Source of the DNA: Psococerastis gibbosa
Lineage: Eukaryota; Arthropoda; Insecta; Psocodea; Psocidae
DNA length: 64,000 nt
Assembly: GCA_963971405.1 (NCBI GenBank)
Contig: OZ020486.1
Span: 13,291,419 to 13,355,418 of the forward strand
Direction: 5' to 3'
A program made the position numbers and the translations under genes. Within the stretch, counting starts at the first letter, position 1. Every line of letters begins with the position of its first letter. Of this stretch, positions 12,354 to 23,450 are shown piece after piece. The notes below the pieces were generated by a model. The model searched no databases, had not been told where the DNA came from, and saw only the letters and a list, made by a program, of their open reading frames with translations.

Positions 12354-12450
12354 CCCAAGGGCGGATTTTGCCTCCAATTTAGGGGGGAGGGCAGCGGGCA
12401 GATTCAGTGGATTATAACATTATTATTTTTAATTCCCACTGTAAACCCCG
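12354..12450 (+). mobile_element. left half of a CAAGGGCGGATTTT hAT-like element
   Basis: CAAGGGCGGATTTTGCCTCC, CAGCGGGCAGATTCAGTGGA and TTTTTAATTCCCACTGTAAA match the left half of the complete copy at 42749-42939. The right terminus is missing. Confidence 0.65.
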
Positions 12451-13260
12451 GGCCCTAGTACGTGTATATGGCCTAGCTATATGTTTTCAAATATCCATTC
12501 CATATATTGCATAGGCGTATAGCCATTCTCGGTTTCGGAGAGGGGGGGGGGGAGGAGGTGATCTAATATTACATGCGCCTTCACCCTGTTGAACATCCCA
12601 GGATCCCAGAAAAAAAAAATATTTTTATAGACTATAACAGGCTATTAGAAGACACCAAGTTTGTGGATGTCCCATGAAAGACAATATTTTTCTGAATTTT
12701 GATTAATTCTTTGGCTTTGAGCCCATTTTTCACGTTGGGCATGCTTCCACCCTTGTAATATCTCTCACATCACAAAGTGTTTTTCAATTAAACAGCGACA
12801 TTGATTGAAAGCTCAAAAATTGAAATCAGCGATAATGCATCCGTCAACAAATAATTATCATTCTTCGATCGCTGCAACAGCTGCATTCCACTTTTCGATT
12901 TTATTTTGAGCAATGGTAAAAATGTGTGGAGCTGCATTTAATGAAGGAATGATATATTGTTATAGTGTTAGCTGCCAAATTCGACGAAATTTCCTTCCAA
13001 ATAAATTAAAATAGTTCCGTTTTATAGTGCTTTATTTGTTAGGTCCGGTACACACGCCAGGCGTCCTGGGAAATTTTATTTGTCATTGGAGTAATAGGGC
13101 TTGTGCAAAACTCCCAGAGTCTACATCAGAAAATTTCTGACGCTGGCATGGCGCTGACCTCATGCTGCTGTAAGGACTTTGGAAAACCTGCACTAGCGTC
13201 AGAAGTCTTCTCAAGTGCGTTTTAAAATAAAATAACAATCAAAATATGTTTTTGTATGCC
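12451..13260. other. unannotated region
   Basis: A G-run at 12541 suggests another eroded transposon. No gene or RNA is seen. Confidence 0.4.
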
Positions 13261-13267
13261 TCGCAAC

Positions 13268-13478
13268 ATGTAGAGTAGTGGTACGGACTCTGACTTTCAC
13301 CCGAAAGGTTGTTGGTTCGAGTCCTACACTTCCTACATTTCCTGGCCATGCTTCGGAGGGCATGTAAAGCAGGCGGTCCCGGGCCTTCCTAGTTGAGTGT
13401 AAGAGAGGGCTTTATAGCCCTAACTCCACTAGGCTGGCTTAGTAATAGAACAAAGAAAGTACTTTTTTATTTATTTAT
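13268..13478 (+). mobile_element. tRNA-Glu-derived SINE, family A
   Basis: The head ATGTAGAGTAGTGGTACGG (A box) is followed by CTCTGACTTTCACCCGAAAG and GGTTCGAGTCC (B box). The TTTCACC loop context and spacing match metazoan tRNA-Glu(UUC). The body (CATGCTTCGGAGGGCATGTA, AGAGAGGGCTTTATAGCCC, GGCTTAGTAATAGAAC) and a (TTTA)n tail follow. It is one of the most complete copies. A 72-codon frame across the body is incidental. Confidence 0.88.
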
Positions 13479-13994
13479 GAATACAATTCTTCGATTGGCA
13501 AAAAATATACGGTACACTGTAATTTCTAATGGAAAATACCGATCTGTTAAATATGATGGAATTACGGCCATGTGTATCAAACATCCGTCCAGCTCCAGCA
13601 GAGGGTTTTGAATGAATTTATTAATTAATTACAACGACTTAATCGAAGTTTTATAGCAGCGGGTTTCTCCTGCACACCATTAGACGACAGACTCTATGCT
13701 AGAAGTGCTTGGTCATACCGGAACTAATCTTATAATTCTCACCTAAACGTTATTTTTTTAGAACAAGGTCTCCATGTTTAATACTGTGTTATAGGCTAAT
13801 GTTAGAAAACAATCAAAATATTCTAACTAATAGAAATATGACATTAAAAGCACCGTTCATGGAAGAATGGTAATTGATGGTTGCTGGTTCCTTAGATTAA
13901 TTAGGCTACCTAAATTGTCGAACAGGATATACAACGTATGACCATAGCAAGAAAATTATTGATTTTGGGACCTCCAGGAGCTGGGGTTACATTA
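13479..13994. other. unannotated spacer
   Basis: No supported feature. Confidence 0.4.
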
Positions 13995-13997
13995 TTA

Positions 13998-14456
13998 GGC
14001 GCTTATTCCACCAACGTCAATAGTGATAGTAAATGTAGTATTGACGGAAATTTGAATTTTACTCTATGCCATAATTAAAATTGATCAATGATCAAACAGT
14101 ATAATCACGCGCTGAAAACAATAACAAACTAAAATGGCGTCATGGAATATGTTAAGTACAAACATTTTAATATATTGTTCATGAAACAGTTTTCATCCAT
14201 TAAACAAATCGGTGAAGGTCGATCTTACTTCGGATCTCCTACTTTTATTAGGTTTTATTAAAAGTAATAAGTGTACGAAGAAAACAAATTCTAACAAAAT
14301 TAAAAAAAAAAAAATGCGCCAAATTTCATACGTGTCATTAGAAGAAAAGTGATCAATAGTTGAAAAAACAAGTGGAATGACGTGTATCAATGAAAAATTG
14401 AAATGTCCGTCAATACTACATTTACTATCACTATTGACGTTGGTGGAATAAGCGCC
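13998..14456. mobile_element. PIF/Harbinger-like MITE, chimeric copy (H2)
   Basis: The outer arms are those of copies H5/H6 (GGCGCTTATTCCACCAACG ... CGTTGGTGGAATAAGCGCC), flanked by TTA on both sides (13995-13997, 14457-14459). At the left arm's GTAGTATTGACG the sequence switches directly into the core of copies H1, H3 and H4 (ACGGAAATTTGAATTTTAC, AAAATTGATCAATGATCA, AATGGCGTCATGG). The middle GTGGTAGCAGACA layer is skipped. About 250 bases of unique sequence with an A-run lie between the core and the right arm. Confidence 0.8.
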
Positions 14457-14589
14457 TTAGTAAATTCTACACCAGTGACATGTTGACGACTTCTTGATGG
14501 GGGTCGGCATGAATGCATGATGTGGGCGCTTGCCCAAATTTGGGGAGATGTAGTATTGTAGCTTTGAATGTATCATATTATATGTTCAT

Positions 14590-14780
14590 TGAAAGCTAGT
14601 GAATGAATGAATGAATATTTGTATTACAATACAATGCAGCAATACACAATACAACAACAATTTATAAAAATCACGCCACAGGGCAAACGGCCGAGTGTGG
14701 CCTACATCAGTTGACACAATGAAATATATAAGTAAAAGTTAGCTAGCTAGGCTACAATAAAATTATACTCATGTTAAATT
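14590..14780 (-). mobile_element. possible LINE 3' end with (ATTC)n tail
   Basis: A (TGAA)n run at 14592-14612 is followed by TTGTATTACAATACAATGC and by a compact hairpin-like GCCACAGGGCAAACGGCC/GGCC. Read on the minus strand this has the look of a CR1/L2-type 3' end with an (ATTC)n tail. A similarly organised (TGAA)n stretch occurs at 58100. There is no coding sequence, so the assignment is tentative. Confidence 0.3.
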
Positions 14781-14789
14781 TTGCTTTTT

Positions 14790-16280
14790 CACACTTATTA
14801 CTGTAGTAGCCTTCAAAACTATACAAGAGGTCAGCACTGTATACAACTCTATATATATTGTCATAAATCAACTAGTAGTCTAGTAGTTAGTAAGGCACTA
14901 TATACCCGGGTATTGTCATCCGCCATGTTGTATCCCATATTTCCTATATGGTAAGTATTGTAAGTAAAGTAAATGATTGAAAAATATTGAAAAAAACTAA
15001 TACACGTTTTAGTAATTTTTTATTACAAACTTCCCTACTTGGTAGTACGTTTTTTTTAAATAAAAATAAATAAACAACGATAAATTTATAAAAATAAATA
15101 GGTAAACACCCAATGCTTGGCTTATACACAAGACTTATAATGGATACAACATGGCGGATGACAATACCTGTCTAATATAGAGCCCTAGTAGTTAGTGTAG
15201 TTAAGGTTGTGTCTAATCTCACTCTATATTTTTGACCCCAGCCGTCCTCGACTCCTCCATGAGCTTCAGTTTCAGTTTCAGTTTCAAACCATTGTGGGTC
15301 TAGACCGTTTTGCTTTTCCAACGCCTGATTTCAGCAATTCTGCCTTAAAGTAACCCTGTCAGCATGGCGGGGTAGGTGTCTCAAGTTGGTAAACTTAGTA
15401 GACGTAGACTCCTTCACCTTCAGGCTGGTTTCTCAGGGAAAAGGGGAATTGACTGACAGAGGGACCTCCTGATTATAGTGGATTCCGAACCACATGGGTA
15501 ACATGGTGACCAGGGCTAGACACACACTTGGAATGACTGGTATAGTCTCAGCGCGTTATCATGGTCCACCATGTACCCCTGCCAACGCTGTGCACTTTTC
15601 TAAGTTTGCTGCAGTTTTGATCAGGCTCTGTTGATGTGGCCGTCAATGCATGGGAACTGGGAGTTCGCTAATTTCCAGTATTTTTGGTTAATACAGTTAA
15701 TGAGTGTACCTTTTATGGCTCTACGACTGCAATAACACGTATGGAGGGTTGTGAGGGAACTTGGCTCTCGCGAGCTACCGCGCGTGTTGTTGTATACTCG
15801 TACATTTTCAGTCTTCCATACCCCCCCCCCCTCCCCGAAAAAAACTAGTGAAGACTAGATAGAATGCACTTGCCACATAAAACAAACACAAATAGTTAAC
15901 ATATCATGGAACCCCCCTCTCTCTTCTGAGTCCGCCCTTGATGCGTAGTACCCTGAACCGTAGGTCTGAAGCTATGGATACATCAAAAGAATACAAGGTG
16001 ACACAAGACAAGCATCTGCATTAGGAACACCACCTGACTTTTCCAAATGTGTTCACCAGGTATTCCAACCAGAATAGTAATGGAGGAATTCCATGTGTGC
16101 TTCGCATCGTTATGTCACATAAGAATGGCTCATGTACTCGGCCTGAAGAAATTACTGCCATCATTCTAATAATACTTGTCTTTCACGACCAATGCCGACC
16201 AATTTTTATTTCATTTCTTACAATTTTTAAATGATGTACACGTGTAGGTGCAACAGCGATAGTATGTGTAGTCATTACTG
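14790..16280. other. unannotated region with an eroded hAT end
   Basis: A C-run at about 15820 next to GACTAGATAGAATGC and an end-like GTCCGCCCTTGATG (about 15931-15944) look like remains of the CAAGGGCGGATTTT family. No gene is visible. Confidence 0.4.
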
Positions 16281-16284
16281 TTAA

Positions 16285-16480
16285 TATTATTATTATTATT
16301 ATTATTTTGAAAGTTTAATCGTATACAAACAATTTCATGAATGCATCCGATTGAACTCTTCAGTCGCCTCAATGAGTATATTAATACTTGCGCCGAGTTA
16401 TGACACGTCTCCGATCGCATGGCATGTAGAGAGAGACTCGCACAAGTACAAGCATGCTACCATCTAGCCATCGAAGTCGA
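16285..16480 (-). mobile_element. tRNA-related SINE (family B)
   Basis: Minus-strand copy with a degraded A box (GATGGCTAGATGGTAGCATG), the shared body GTATACAAACAATTTCATG and a (TAA)n/(AAT)n tail (plus-strand (TTA)n at 16285-16305). Orientation and layout are the same as at 5455 and 38189. Confidence 0.7.
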
Positions 16481-16635
16481 TGTTGAATGTGCAGTATTGG
16501 TTGTGATCGGTAGTCTCGCCAATCAGAGCATTCAACTGCGGGAAGGTGTAACGAATTGAAGCAGAACGAGTATGTTGTGGAGGTCAGGGTAATCTCTCCA
16601 GCAAAGGTGGAGACCCGAGTTCGAGTGTCACTCTC

Positions 16636-16743
16636 CAAGGCCGTAGCCAGGATTTTTTCGGGGGGGGGGGGGTTAAGAAATTTTATTGGATATTATAGTA
16701 GTTTTTATTTTTCCTCACAAAATCCCCCCTAGCTACGGCCTTG
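16636..16743. mobile_element. hAT-like MITE, CAAGGCCGTAGCC subfamily I
   Basis: Ends CAAGGCCGTAGCCAGG and CTAGCTACGGCCTTG. Flanking octamers TCACTCTC and TCACTTTC agree at 7 of 8 positions. It has a poly-G tract and the family interior ATTATAGTAGTTTTTATTTT. Compared with the 175-bp copy at 39458, the right half is deleted. Confidence 0.82.
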
Positions 16744-17302
16744 TCACTTTCTAATTATAAGGGGTAAAAAAAAAACGGTGGCACGACAATATCTGGTAAA
16801 GGACCCTCTCATTTGACTGTTGATGCTCTATTTGGGATGCTGTGGCAATTAGGGTAGGCAACCAGGCCAGGCAGATTTTGTTTTCCTTTTAGTATGTCGG
16901 AACCCACAATGTGAAATTTTGAACTTACAAGTAGGATACTTCATTGAACATATAATATATACAATAGTTCAATAAACTGTAGGCCTACGTATCTTGACTG
17001 AATGTGTACCTACTAATGTTTTTGTTAGTTGTCAACATGTTTTTAACATCTTCTGTGACCCGTCGTAAATTCTAACTAGGCCATTTATTGAATCAGAATT
17101 CGCAAACCCTTTATATATACTTTTTACCCCCCCCCCCCCCATTGGAATAATTGGCGGCCTCGAGCTCGAGCGGGAAATGAGTGGAATAATGCTTCTTTTG
17201 CCATAACTTATATGTAAATATGTAAATAATATATGCATATGTAAAGTATACTTTACAAGTAATATTATAGTAATTTCAGCTCCATTCCCTACAGCAACAA
17301 AT
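16744..17302. other. unannotated spacer
   Basis: Contains a 14-base C-run near 17127 with no partner terminus. No gene. Confidence 0.4.
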
Positions 17303-17840
17303 TACGACTATAAAAATCAAATCCGATCACACATTACCAAGTTATGGCAAGAAAACTGAGCCGATCCAGCAAAAGGTTTAACAAAACTTTTTTATGTTAA
17401 GCCGCGGATAGCAGGCTGGACCACAGCAACCCGAAACATCCGACACGAGGAAGTTGTCATGGCTCGGCTACGTCTGGGCCACAGACGGCTCACACATGGC
17501 TTTCTGATGGCGGGAGAAACCCCGCCATTATGCCACTGTGGTGCAGAAAACACAGTTGCCCACATCCTTGTCGAATGCCAAAACCTCACCCGCTACAGAA
17601 CCTGGCCCTCACAAACATCCCTCTCAACCCTACTACGTGACGACGAAACCGCTACCCGAACTATCCTCACATTTTTGACTACTACGATCCTCATCAACCT
17701 CCTATAATATCCAATATTATATTATATTATTATTATATTATTACATTAACGAACCTAACCTACCGTACCTAACCATTTAATTTTTTAATATACCTGAGCG
17801 TGTGTGGCTTAAACGGCATTGCGCCAAAAAAAAAAAAAAT
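17303..17840 (+). pseudogene. non-LTR retrotransposon 3' end (ORF2 C-terminus), decayed
   Basis: Reading in one frame through 17303-17704 gives the C-terminal region of a LINE pol protein. It runs through IRSHITKLWQEN, a premature stop at 17357-17359, then KPRIAGW, RHEEVVMARLRLGHRRLTHG, the zinc-knuckle-like LCHCG..NTVAHILVEC and a stop after 17704. RLR-GH-RLTHG plus C-x-C-x8-H-x4-C is the conserved tail that follows the RT/RNase H region of Jockey/I-group LINEs. The stop sits where a Trp is usual (TGG to TGA). A TA-rich 3' UTR and an A13 run (about 17827-17839) end the element. The 5' end is truncated, as is usual for LINEs. Confidence 0.85.
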
Positions 17841-18268
17841 CATCTGGCGATAATACTAGCCTAATATGAATGAACGAAATTAATATTGACCTCATTAAGG
17901 AGTTTATATTTGCCATCACATTAATCATGATTTTTATATTATATAATTTATTAATTAACTGATTAATGAGTCCAGTTTCAACATTTCAATTCTTGGTACG
18001 GTACCGGTATTTGTTTCTCTAATCTGAAATACTCAGATCCGGCAAATCCCCAGAAAATCCCATTGGGAAGTCCGGACATTTGATAATATAATGCACTAGC
18101 CATGTGGACGTCATAATCTAGGCTCTAGCCTACTTAACTCAGTAAACTTATCATAAAGCAAATATTGGCCGGTTGTCGCTAATGAGACAATGGGAAATCC
18201 AAAGACCAGTAATTTTGAGCATTAAACACACTACTATAGAGGTTATACTGTAGCTTTATAGAAAAGAG
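17841..18268. other. unannotated spacer
   Basis: No supported feature. Confidence 0.4.
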
Positions 18269-18404
18269 CAGTGGTGGATCTAGGATTTGAGGGGGGATTT
18301 AAAAAAAGGACTTGTTTGGTATTATTTCACATTTACTGTCAAAACAGCTCACACTATCTAGTGCTTGGTCAAAAATGTGGGGGGGGGGGGCTGGATCCGT
18401 CCTT
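18269..18404. mobile_element. hAT-like MITE (CAGTGGTGGATC ends)
   Basis: It starts CAGTGGTGGATCTAGG and ends CTGGATCCGTCCTT. The flanks GAAAAGAG and GAAATGAG match at 7 of 8 positions if the right end is set one base short. A poly-G tract precedes the right end. Confidence 0.6.
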
Positions 18405-18506
18405 GAAATGAGGAAAGGAAATAGCGGGTCTTCCCTCCTTTATTACACTACTTTACTGATGTTATTCTACTATATTTTGAATTTGAATCCCCACATTCTC
18501 CTGGGC

Positions 18507-18687
18507 CAGGGACGGATTCAGCCCATTGGGGGGGGGGGGGCGGACAGTTGTGGGTCATAATAGAAACACAATAAGTAGTATCGATTAAATTGGAGCGTAA
18601 TTAATTAACTTGCAACAGTACAACAGATTTACTAAATTTAGGGGGAGCAGCTACCCCCGTGCCCACCCTGAATCCGTACATGCCCTG
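18507..18687. mobile_element. hAT-like MITE (CAGGGACGGATTCAGCCC ends)
   Basis: The left end CAGGGACGGATTCAGCCC is followed by a G-run and GTTGTGGGTCATAATAG; the right end contains CCTGAATCCGTACATGCCCTG-type sequence with a 5-6 base insertion. The interior (ATCGATTAAATTGGAGCG) recurs at 37101-37250. No clean target duplication is seen. Confidence 0.6.
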
Positions 18688-19460
18688 GGCACGGCATTTG
18701 ATGCAAGACTCTATGGGCATTGTACAGGCACTATAGACTCCAGCTGCCCCGCGGAGGTGAACCTATAGTCCTATACAATTCACAGAACAAAATATTTCGG
18801 AGCATGTGACCCTAAGAACCCCTCCGGAAATCTACTCTTCCTGCGGCCTTGTTCCACCTCATCTGACCGCTTCCGAGGGCCCGCCCTCACAGACAATCTA
18901 ATAACAAAGTATCATCGCAGACCGCCGGCTAATCTGGCAAGGCGCCGGCCCGAGTTGCTGTTATTATTATTATTCGGATACCACCTGTACCTGTGATTAC
19001 AGATACGTAGGTACCTATTCGTGACGTCTGCGGGCCCGGCCTTGCCAATCAGGCTGGCTGCCTTGAACCTTGCACGTTGACACTTGACTCGCAGACGAAA
19101 TGTCCTCGGGCGGAGCACCAAAAAGTCTTGATAACCCGGGGAAATTTGTATGTGACTTGAATGCGCCAGTATCGAACTTCAATGTTAATACCGTATCGGC
19201 AATTAGTTTCTCAAATATTCCAGCTGTACTGTCTGTTCTATGCTTTCTTGGCAATACATAATTTTTCTAATCTACTGTGTACAAAATACTATAACTTATA
19301 AGTGATCTTTAAGCAAAGTGACAGGTTGCAGGCCGAACTGAGTGTCGCAACTAGGAAATGCTCATTAAATATGCGTCCTATAGAAATATAAGACATTATT
19401 CCTGTAGTGGCTTCAACGAAGTTCTTTTAAATCTTACTGATAAGTTGGCCTTTTGCCAAG
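18688..19460. other. unannotated spacer
   Basis: Two overlapping minus-strand frames (18912-19254) show no recognisable motif. Nothing else is supported. Confidence 0.35.
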
Positions 19461-19723
19461 TTTTACCCTATCCCAAAGCATGGGTGCTGGCTTGATTCAA
19501 AATGTATACCCAGGTATGCAAGTCCCTCGCCTGACGCCACCACCCTTGGAAAAACTGCTGCCTCATGGTCTACACATGATATCGTGAGACCCTTGGAAAA
19601 TTAAAATTCATCGTAGTAGCGCTAAATCACTGAGTCAGGCAGGGGCAGCTGCAGGTAGGGAATTCGTGTTCCTCATGTGTCGAAATTACTACAAACATTG
19701 TAATGCTTTGGGATAAGGTAAAA
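19461..19723. mobile_element. MITE-like element with 21-bp terminal inverted repeat
   Basis: TTTTACCCTATCCCAAAGCA (19461-19480) is inverted at 19703-19723 with one mismatch over 21 bases. The 263-bp unit holds no open frame of interest. No flanking duplication is obvious, so the superfamily is unknown. Confidence 0.5.
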
Positions 19724-19938
19724 CGTTAGCAGCAGACTTGACTGTCGGATTTGACTGTCCGAGTGTCGCCCATGATCATAATACGGTGTCGCCATGGTCA
19801 AATCCCAGATTAACCATGTGGCTTTGGCCCCAGATCCCCCACAAAATGGCCCCTAAAAGATGCCCCCACCCAATAGAGCATAAAACAGTAATGGAAAATT
19901 GGACATTTGTAAAAATAAAAGAACCGGCCCTAGTTTAC

Positions 19939-20661
19939 TCTTTCCAATTTATAAAGAAGTAAATATAGACATGTGTAATTTCTTAGGAAAAAATTTCCCT
20001 ATGGTTAAATTTCAGATCCCTCGAGGGGGGGGGGGAGGGTCCACCTCAATACATTAAAAACCCCTTAAAACTTAATTGCATATTCTGGAACAAACAGACC
20101 AATACATTGTAACAGTAGTACAACAATGACACATGGCACGTAATGTATATTGGAGCGTGAATTTTCCATAATTTCTCAAAAAATAATTTTTTGCACAGCT
20201 GCAAATATGTTTTTGGGAATGCAACCTGTCCCTTTTTGTTACCCTGCTCCCGCATTTTGTTAACATTAATAACGACTACAATATATGTGAATTTAAAAGA
20301 AATCGTTGGAGCCATTTTTGAGAAATAATTTTTTTAGGCATTTTTTTGGAGTTTTTTGAGAATAAATCCCCTCAAAATTGAGTTAGCCAAAAAAAAAAAA
20401 AAAAAATTGTCCCGAGGTATGATTTTTGTGAACCTACTGTATATGCCAAATTTCATTAAAATCGACCGAGTAGTTTGCCCGGAAATCGGTGAACAGACAG
20501 ACAGACAGACAGACAGACAGAGCGACAGACAGTGACAGACAGACATTTCGTAAAAACCACTTTTTTGGGTTCCTCAAAACGTGTAAATCCATTGAAATCT
20601 CGGAATCGAAAATTTCGACCATCACAAAGCTTTCCTTATACTACGTATAAATTGGAAAGCA
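19939..20661. mobile_element. GACA-containing interspersed element (copy B)
   Basis: The left end TCTTTCCAATTTATAAAG and the right end TATAAATTGGAAAGCA form a short terminal inverted repeat. The interior has a poly-G tract, the AGACCAATACATTG block, the AAATCGTTGGAGCC block, an A-run, a (GACA)n microsatellite at 20494-20521 and the conserved TTTCGTAAAAACCACTTTTT / GTAAATCCATTGAAATCTCG segment. Minus-strand frames full of LSVCLSV are translations of the microsatellite, not proteins. Confidence 0.78.
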
Positions 20662-22010
20662 AAAATAAAACATAATTTTTGAATCTGAAAGGGTTTTCTG
20701 AAAGAGGTTTAAATTTTGTGTAGTTCTTGTATCTATCAATTGATGGTTCTTGATGAAAAAATGGTAATGGTGGGCTTCACATTGGGTAGGCCTCTACAAA
20801 GATTAATTCGGCCCTGGATGTGGCTTCACGTTAACATGATTATAATGTCTCATTGAAATAAGTGCAGCAGATATGCGCTGGGTGTATAAAGTGCACTAAC
20901 AGTTGCACGTGGGAATGACGGTCGTCCATGCAGTTCAATGAATGGGACTTTGTTATATACCAATGCAACTGGACAACGCCTTTATATGGAAAGGACCAGT
21001 CCCTGCCACGTAACTAACCTAACTCTACGTAGGAGATAGTATACCAGCAAGAGGGAATTTTATTCGTTAGCGAATTGAGACCCGCTGTATGGCATGGATG
21101 GATACAGGGGGGGGGGGATAACTGAACCCCCCCCCCCAATTTGAGCAAATGAGGGCCGCTGCGGTGGATTTTTCCCGAGTGAGACATGACGAGAAAATTA
21201 ACAAAAATGCATGTAGTTTCATACTACAAGCTAATACCCGACCACGATAGGATGACATTAGGAACACTTATAAATATCGAATAAACTCCGATTATGCAAG
21301 TTTTCTAATGAACAAAGTATTTCAAATGTCATCCGATCGCAGTCGGGTTGTACATAGGTACAAGATACGTCTACTATTCTCACAGAATTCATAATCTTCA
21401 TAGGAAAAAGAAATTTGTGGGGTATGCTAGCCTATTATACAATAGCATATATTATATACATAAACAAACAAAACAATATAGGCTACATAATTTAAAATGT
21501 ACATAGATGTCAAGTCTGATTGTCTATTAGAGCATCCACTACTCCCATACCGCCTATCGTGGGCGCCCCTGAAGCTTCCGTGCGGTCGCTCAAGCGGTTG
21601 CTTCACCGACTGACCCTGAGTGCGTCAAACTGCAATATATAGGAGTCCCCCGATGCCAGCGATAACGTACAATAAAAATACAGAAATAATAGTATACTAC
21701 ACCGACGTTTTGCATAGTGAATGTATTTTAATCAAACGATAGTTAAGCGACGAAACCCACAATAAGAGGCTGCGATATGCTAATAACTTGTTGTATCGTA
21801 GTAATATCAGGTTCCACGTTGCTATTTCCAGAGCCGACTGGAAGCTATTAAAGTTATTAATAGGGACAAGTACAGTCATGATATACAATAATAAGTATCG
21901 CTTCTGCGTTATATTAATTTTCTACAGCTAATTAATTAGAATGAGAATAGGCTAGGAGGATAGGATCTTGTAATAGTCCTATAGCTTGTTAAGCTTTTAT
22001 TTAACATTGG
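20662..22010. other. unannotated region
   Basis: A G-run at 21107 facing a C-run at 21127 marks an eroded palindromic transposon fragment. No gene is supported. Confidence 0.4.
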
Positions 22011-22014
22011 TAAA

Positions 22015-22275
22015 TACTTCTTCTTCTGAGGTCACAATCAAAACAAATGGTTGGCAGCAACTCCCTGCATATCATCCTCCAAATCTTCTTCGATCAGCTC
22101 TAGGTATGTTCGACTTCCTGCGCCCTCTTTCAGTTGATCCATGAATTCCTACTTCGGCCGCCCTCTTCTATTGGTTTCTTCCACTGTGCCCTCAATGATG
22201 GTGTGAACCAGATTTTTGTGGCTTATACAATGCCCTACCCATTTCACCATTCTACTTAGTACTCGAAACAGGTAG
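22015..22275 (-). pseudogene. LINE ORF2 C-terminal fragment
   Basis: Minus-strand translation reads HTIIEGT then ETNRRGRPK, a stop, then a Met-Asp-Gln-Leu-Lys-Glu stretch and MQGVAANHLF with a frameshift. It is homologous to the intact frame at 40865-41182 (TNRRGRPKKE). RRGRPK followed by a DR-x2-W/C-R region is the typical end of CR1/RTE-like ORF2. This copy carries at least one stop and one frameshift. Confidence 0.65.
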
Positions 22276-22436
22276 GCATGTTTATAGGTTATGATACTAA
22301 CTTAACTTACTTACTTAACGTATCCATTGCTTATGACATGTTGCTCCAAAATGTTGCTTCAATGGTAAGAAGGTCCACATGGGACACTTCAAGCCTCGGG
22401 CAGATGATGACAAGGCCAGAACCCAATACATATACT

Positions 22437-22625
22437 CAAGGCCGTAGCCAAGGGGGGGGGGGTTCATGGGGGCTGAACCCCCATGAACCCCCCCCCCCCG
22501 GAAATGAAATGGCTTCATGCTAGATAGAATCGGATTTTGAGAGGAAAAATAAAAACCACTATGTAACACCCAATGAAATTTCTAAACCCCCCCCTCCCCC
22601 GAAAAAAATCCTGGCTACGGCCTTG
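22437..22625. mobile_element. hAT-like MITE, CAAGGCCGTAGCC subfamily I
   Basis: Ends CAAGGCCGTAGCCAAGG and CCTGGCTACGGCCTTG with a perfect 8-bp duplication CATATACT on both sides (22429-22436 and 22626-22633). The poly-G tract, the small palindrome GGGGGCTGAACCCCC, GCTAGATAGAATCGG and a C-run lie inside. It is in reverse orientation relative to 39458. No coding capacity. Confidence 0.92.
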
Positions 22626-22798
22626 CATATACTGTAGGCCTATATAAGTTACACTCGTACATTTGAGAGATAACCGGAGAGAGAACATGGGTAAAAAATC
22701 ATTTTAACAGGAAATATGATCCATCATAGACCTATAAAATATGTCTCATTGCTCAGAAGAAATGTTCCACTACATTTTGATGTGCATTATGTACCATG

Positions 22799-23013
22799 AA
22801 TGCACGTAGCCAGGGAGGGGGCTTTGGGGGCTGAAGCCCCCCCCCCCCTCGAAATGTAAAAAAATTGCATTGTTCAGTTTGATGTTTCACTTGTAATTTT
22901 TCCCCCCCTCTATAAACACTAAAACTGTGTTTTTGCAAGTAAATTCTTATAAATTTTCGGGGGGGGGGGTGGCAGTTAGCCCCCTCCGAAGTAAAATCCT
23001 GGCTACGTGCTTG
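22799..23013. mobile_element. hAT-like MITE (GCACGTAGCCAGG ends)
   Basis: The left end AATGCACGTAGCCAGG and the right end CCTGGCTACGTGCTTG sit between perfect 8-bp duplications GTACCATG (22791-22798 and 23014-23021). It is a close relative of the CAAGGCCGTAGCC group with a diverged terminus, and it has G/C runs at both subterminal positions. Confidence 0.9.
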
Positions 23014-23340
23014 GTACCATGCAACATCAATGAAATTGGCCAGGAAATTGATTAAAAAAAATAACGGGCAAATTTGTGGCAATTCGGTATTAGTGATGAA
23101 CACATAATAAATATACAGTAGGCTATATCGAAATATAGATGAACATTTCTTCTAAGCAAGGAGACATTTTTGTAGCTATTTGATCAATATTTCCCGTGAA
23201 ATTAGATTTGATTGAATAAACTGACTTTGGTATGTCCATTGCGTCTTTTATTATGTATTTAAGTACAGTACCTACTGAGCGCAAGTGACGTGATATTGGT
23301 ATTGCGGTACAGTATAAAAAAAAACTATCTTGAAGCCTAC

Positions 23341-23450
23341 TTAATGCCGCTGAAGATGCAGACAGCAGCTATTGTCGAAACGTTTAGAAGTACGGTTTCA
23401 GATCGACCACGGACCAATACACCGGATTCTCTACTTCCATCTTGTTATTG
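23341..23450 (+). repeat. hairpin-bearing repeat (CTGAAGATG...GTCGAAACG)
   Basis: GCTGAAGATGCAGACAGC followed by TTGTCGAAACGTTTAGAAGT and CAGATCGACCACGG recurs, inverted, at 30985-31065 and in part at 31608-31665. The CTGANGA...GAAA arrangement resembles a hammerhead-ribozyme core, and a GACA/TGTC stem abuts GAAA. Four unpaired bases separate the other side, so ribozyme activity is doubtful. Confidence 0.45.

Noticed and set aside
20494..20530. CRISPR-like short tandem repeats
   Set aside because: The repeats are an uninterrupted GACA microsatellite without spacers; the genome is eukaryotic.
20334..20625. Minus-strand frames with LSVCLSV repeats (also 35166-35451, 43830-44159, 52029-52211)
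   Set aside because: They are translations of the (GACA)n microsatellite in a repeated element, not proteins, despite similar sequences recurring.
22753..23103. 116-codon minus-strand frame
   Set aside because: It runs straight through a hAT-like MITE (22799-23013) and its flanks; no conserved motif.
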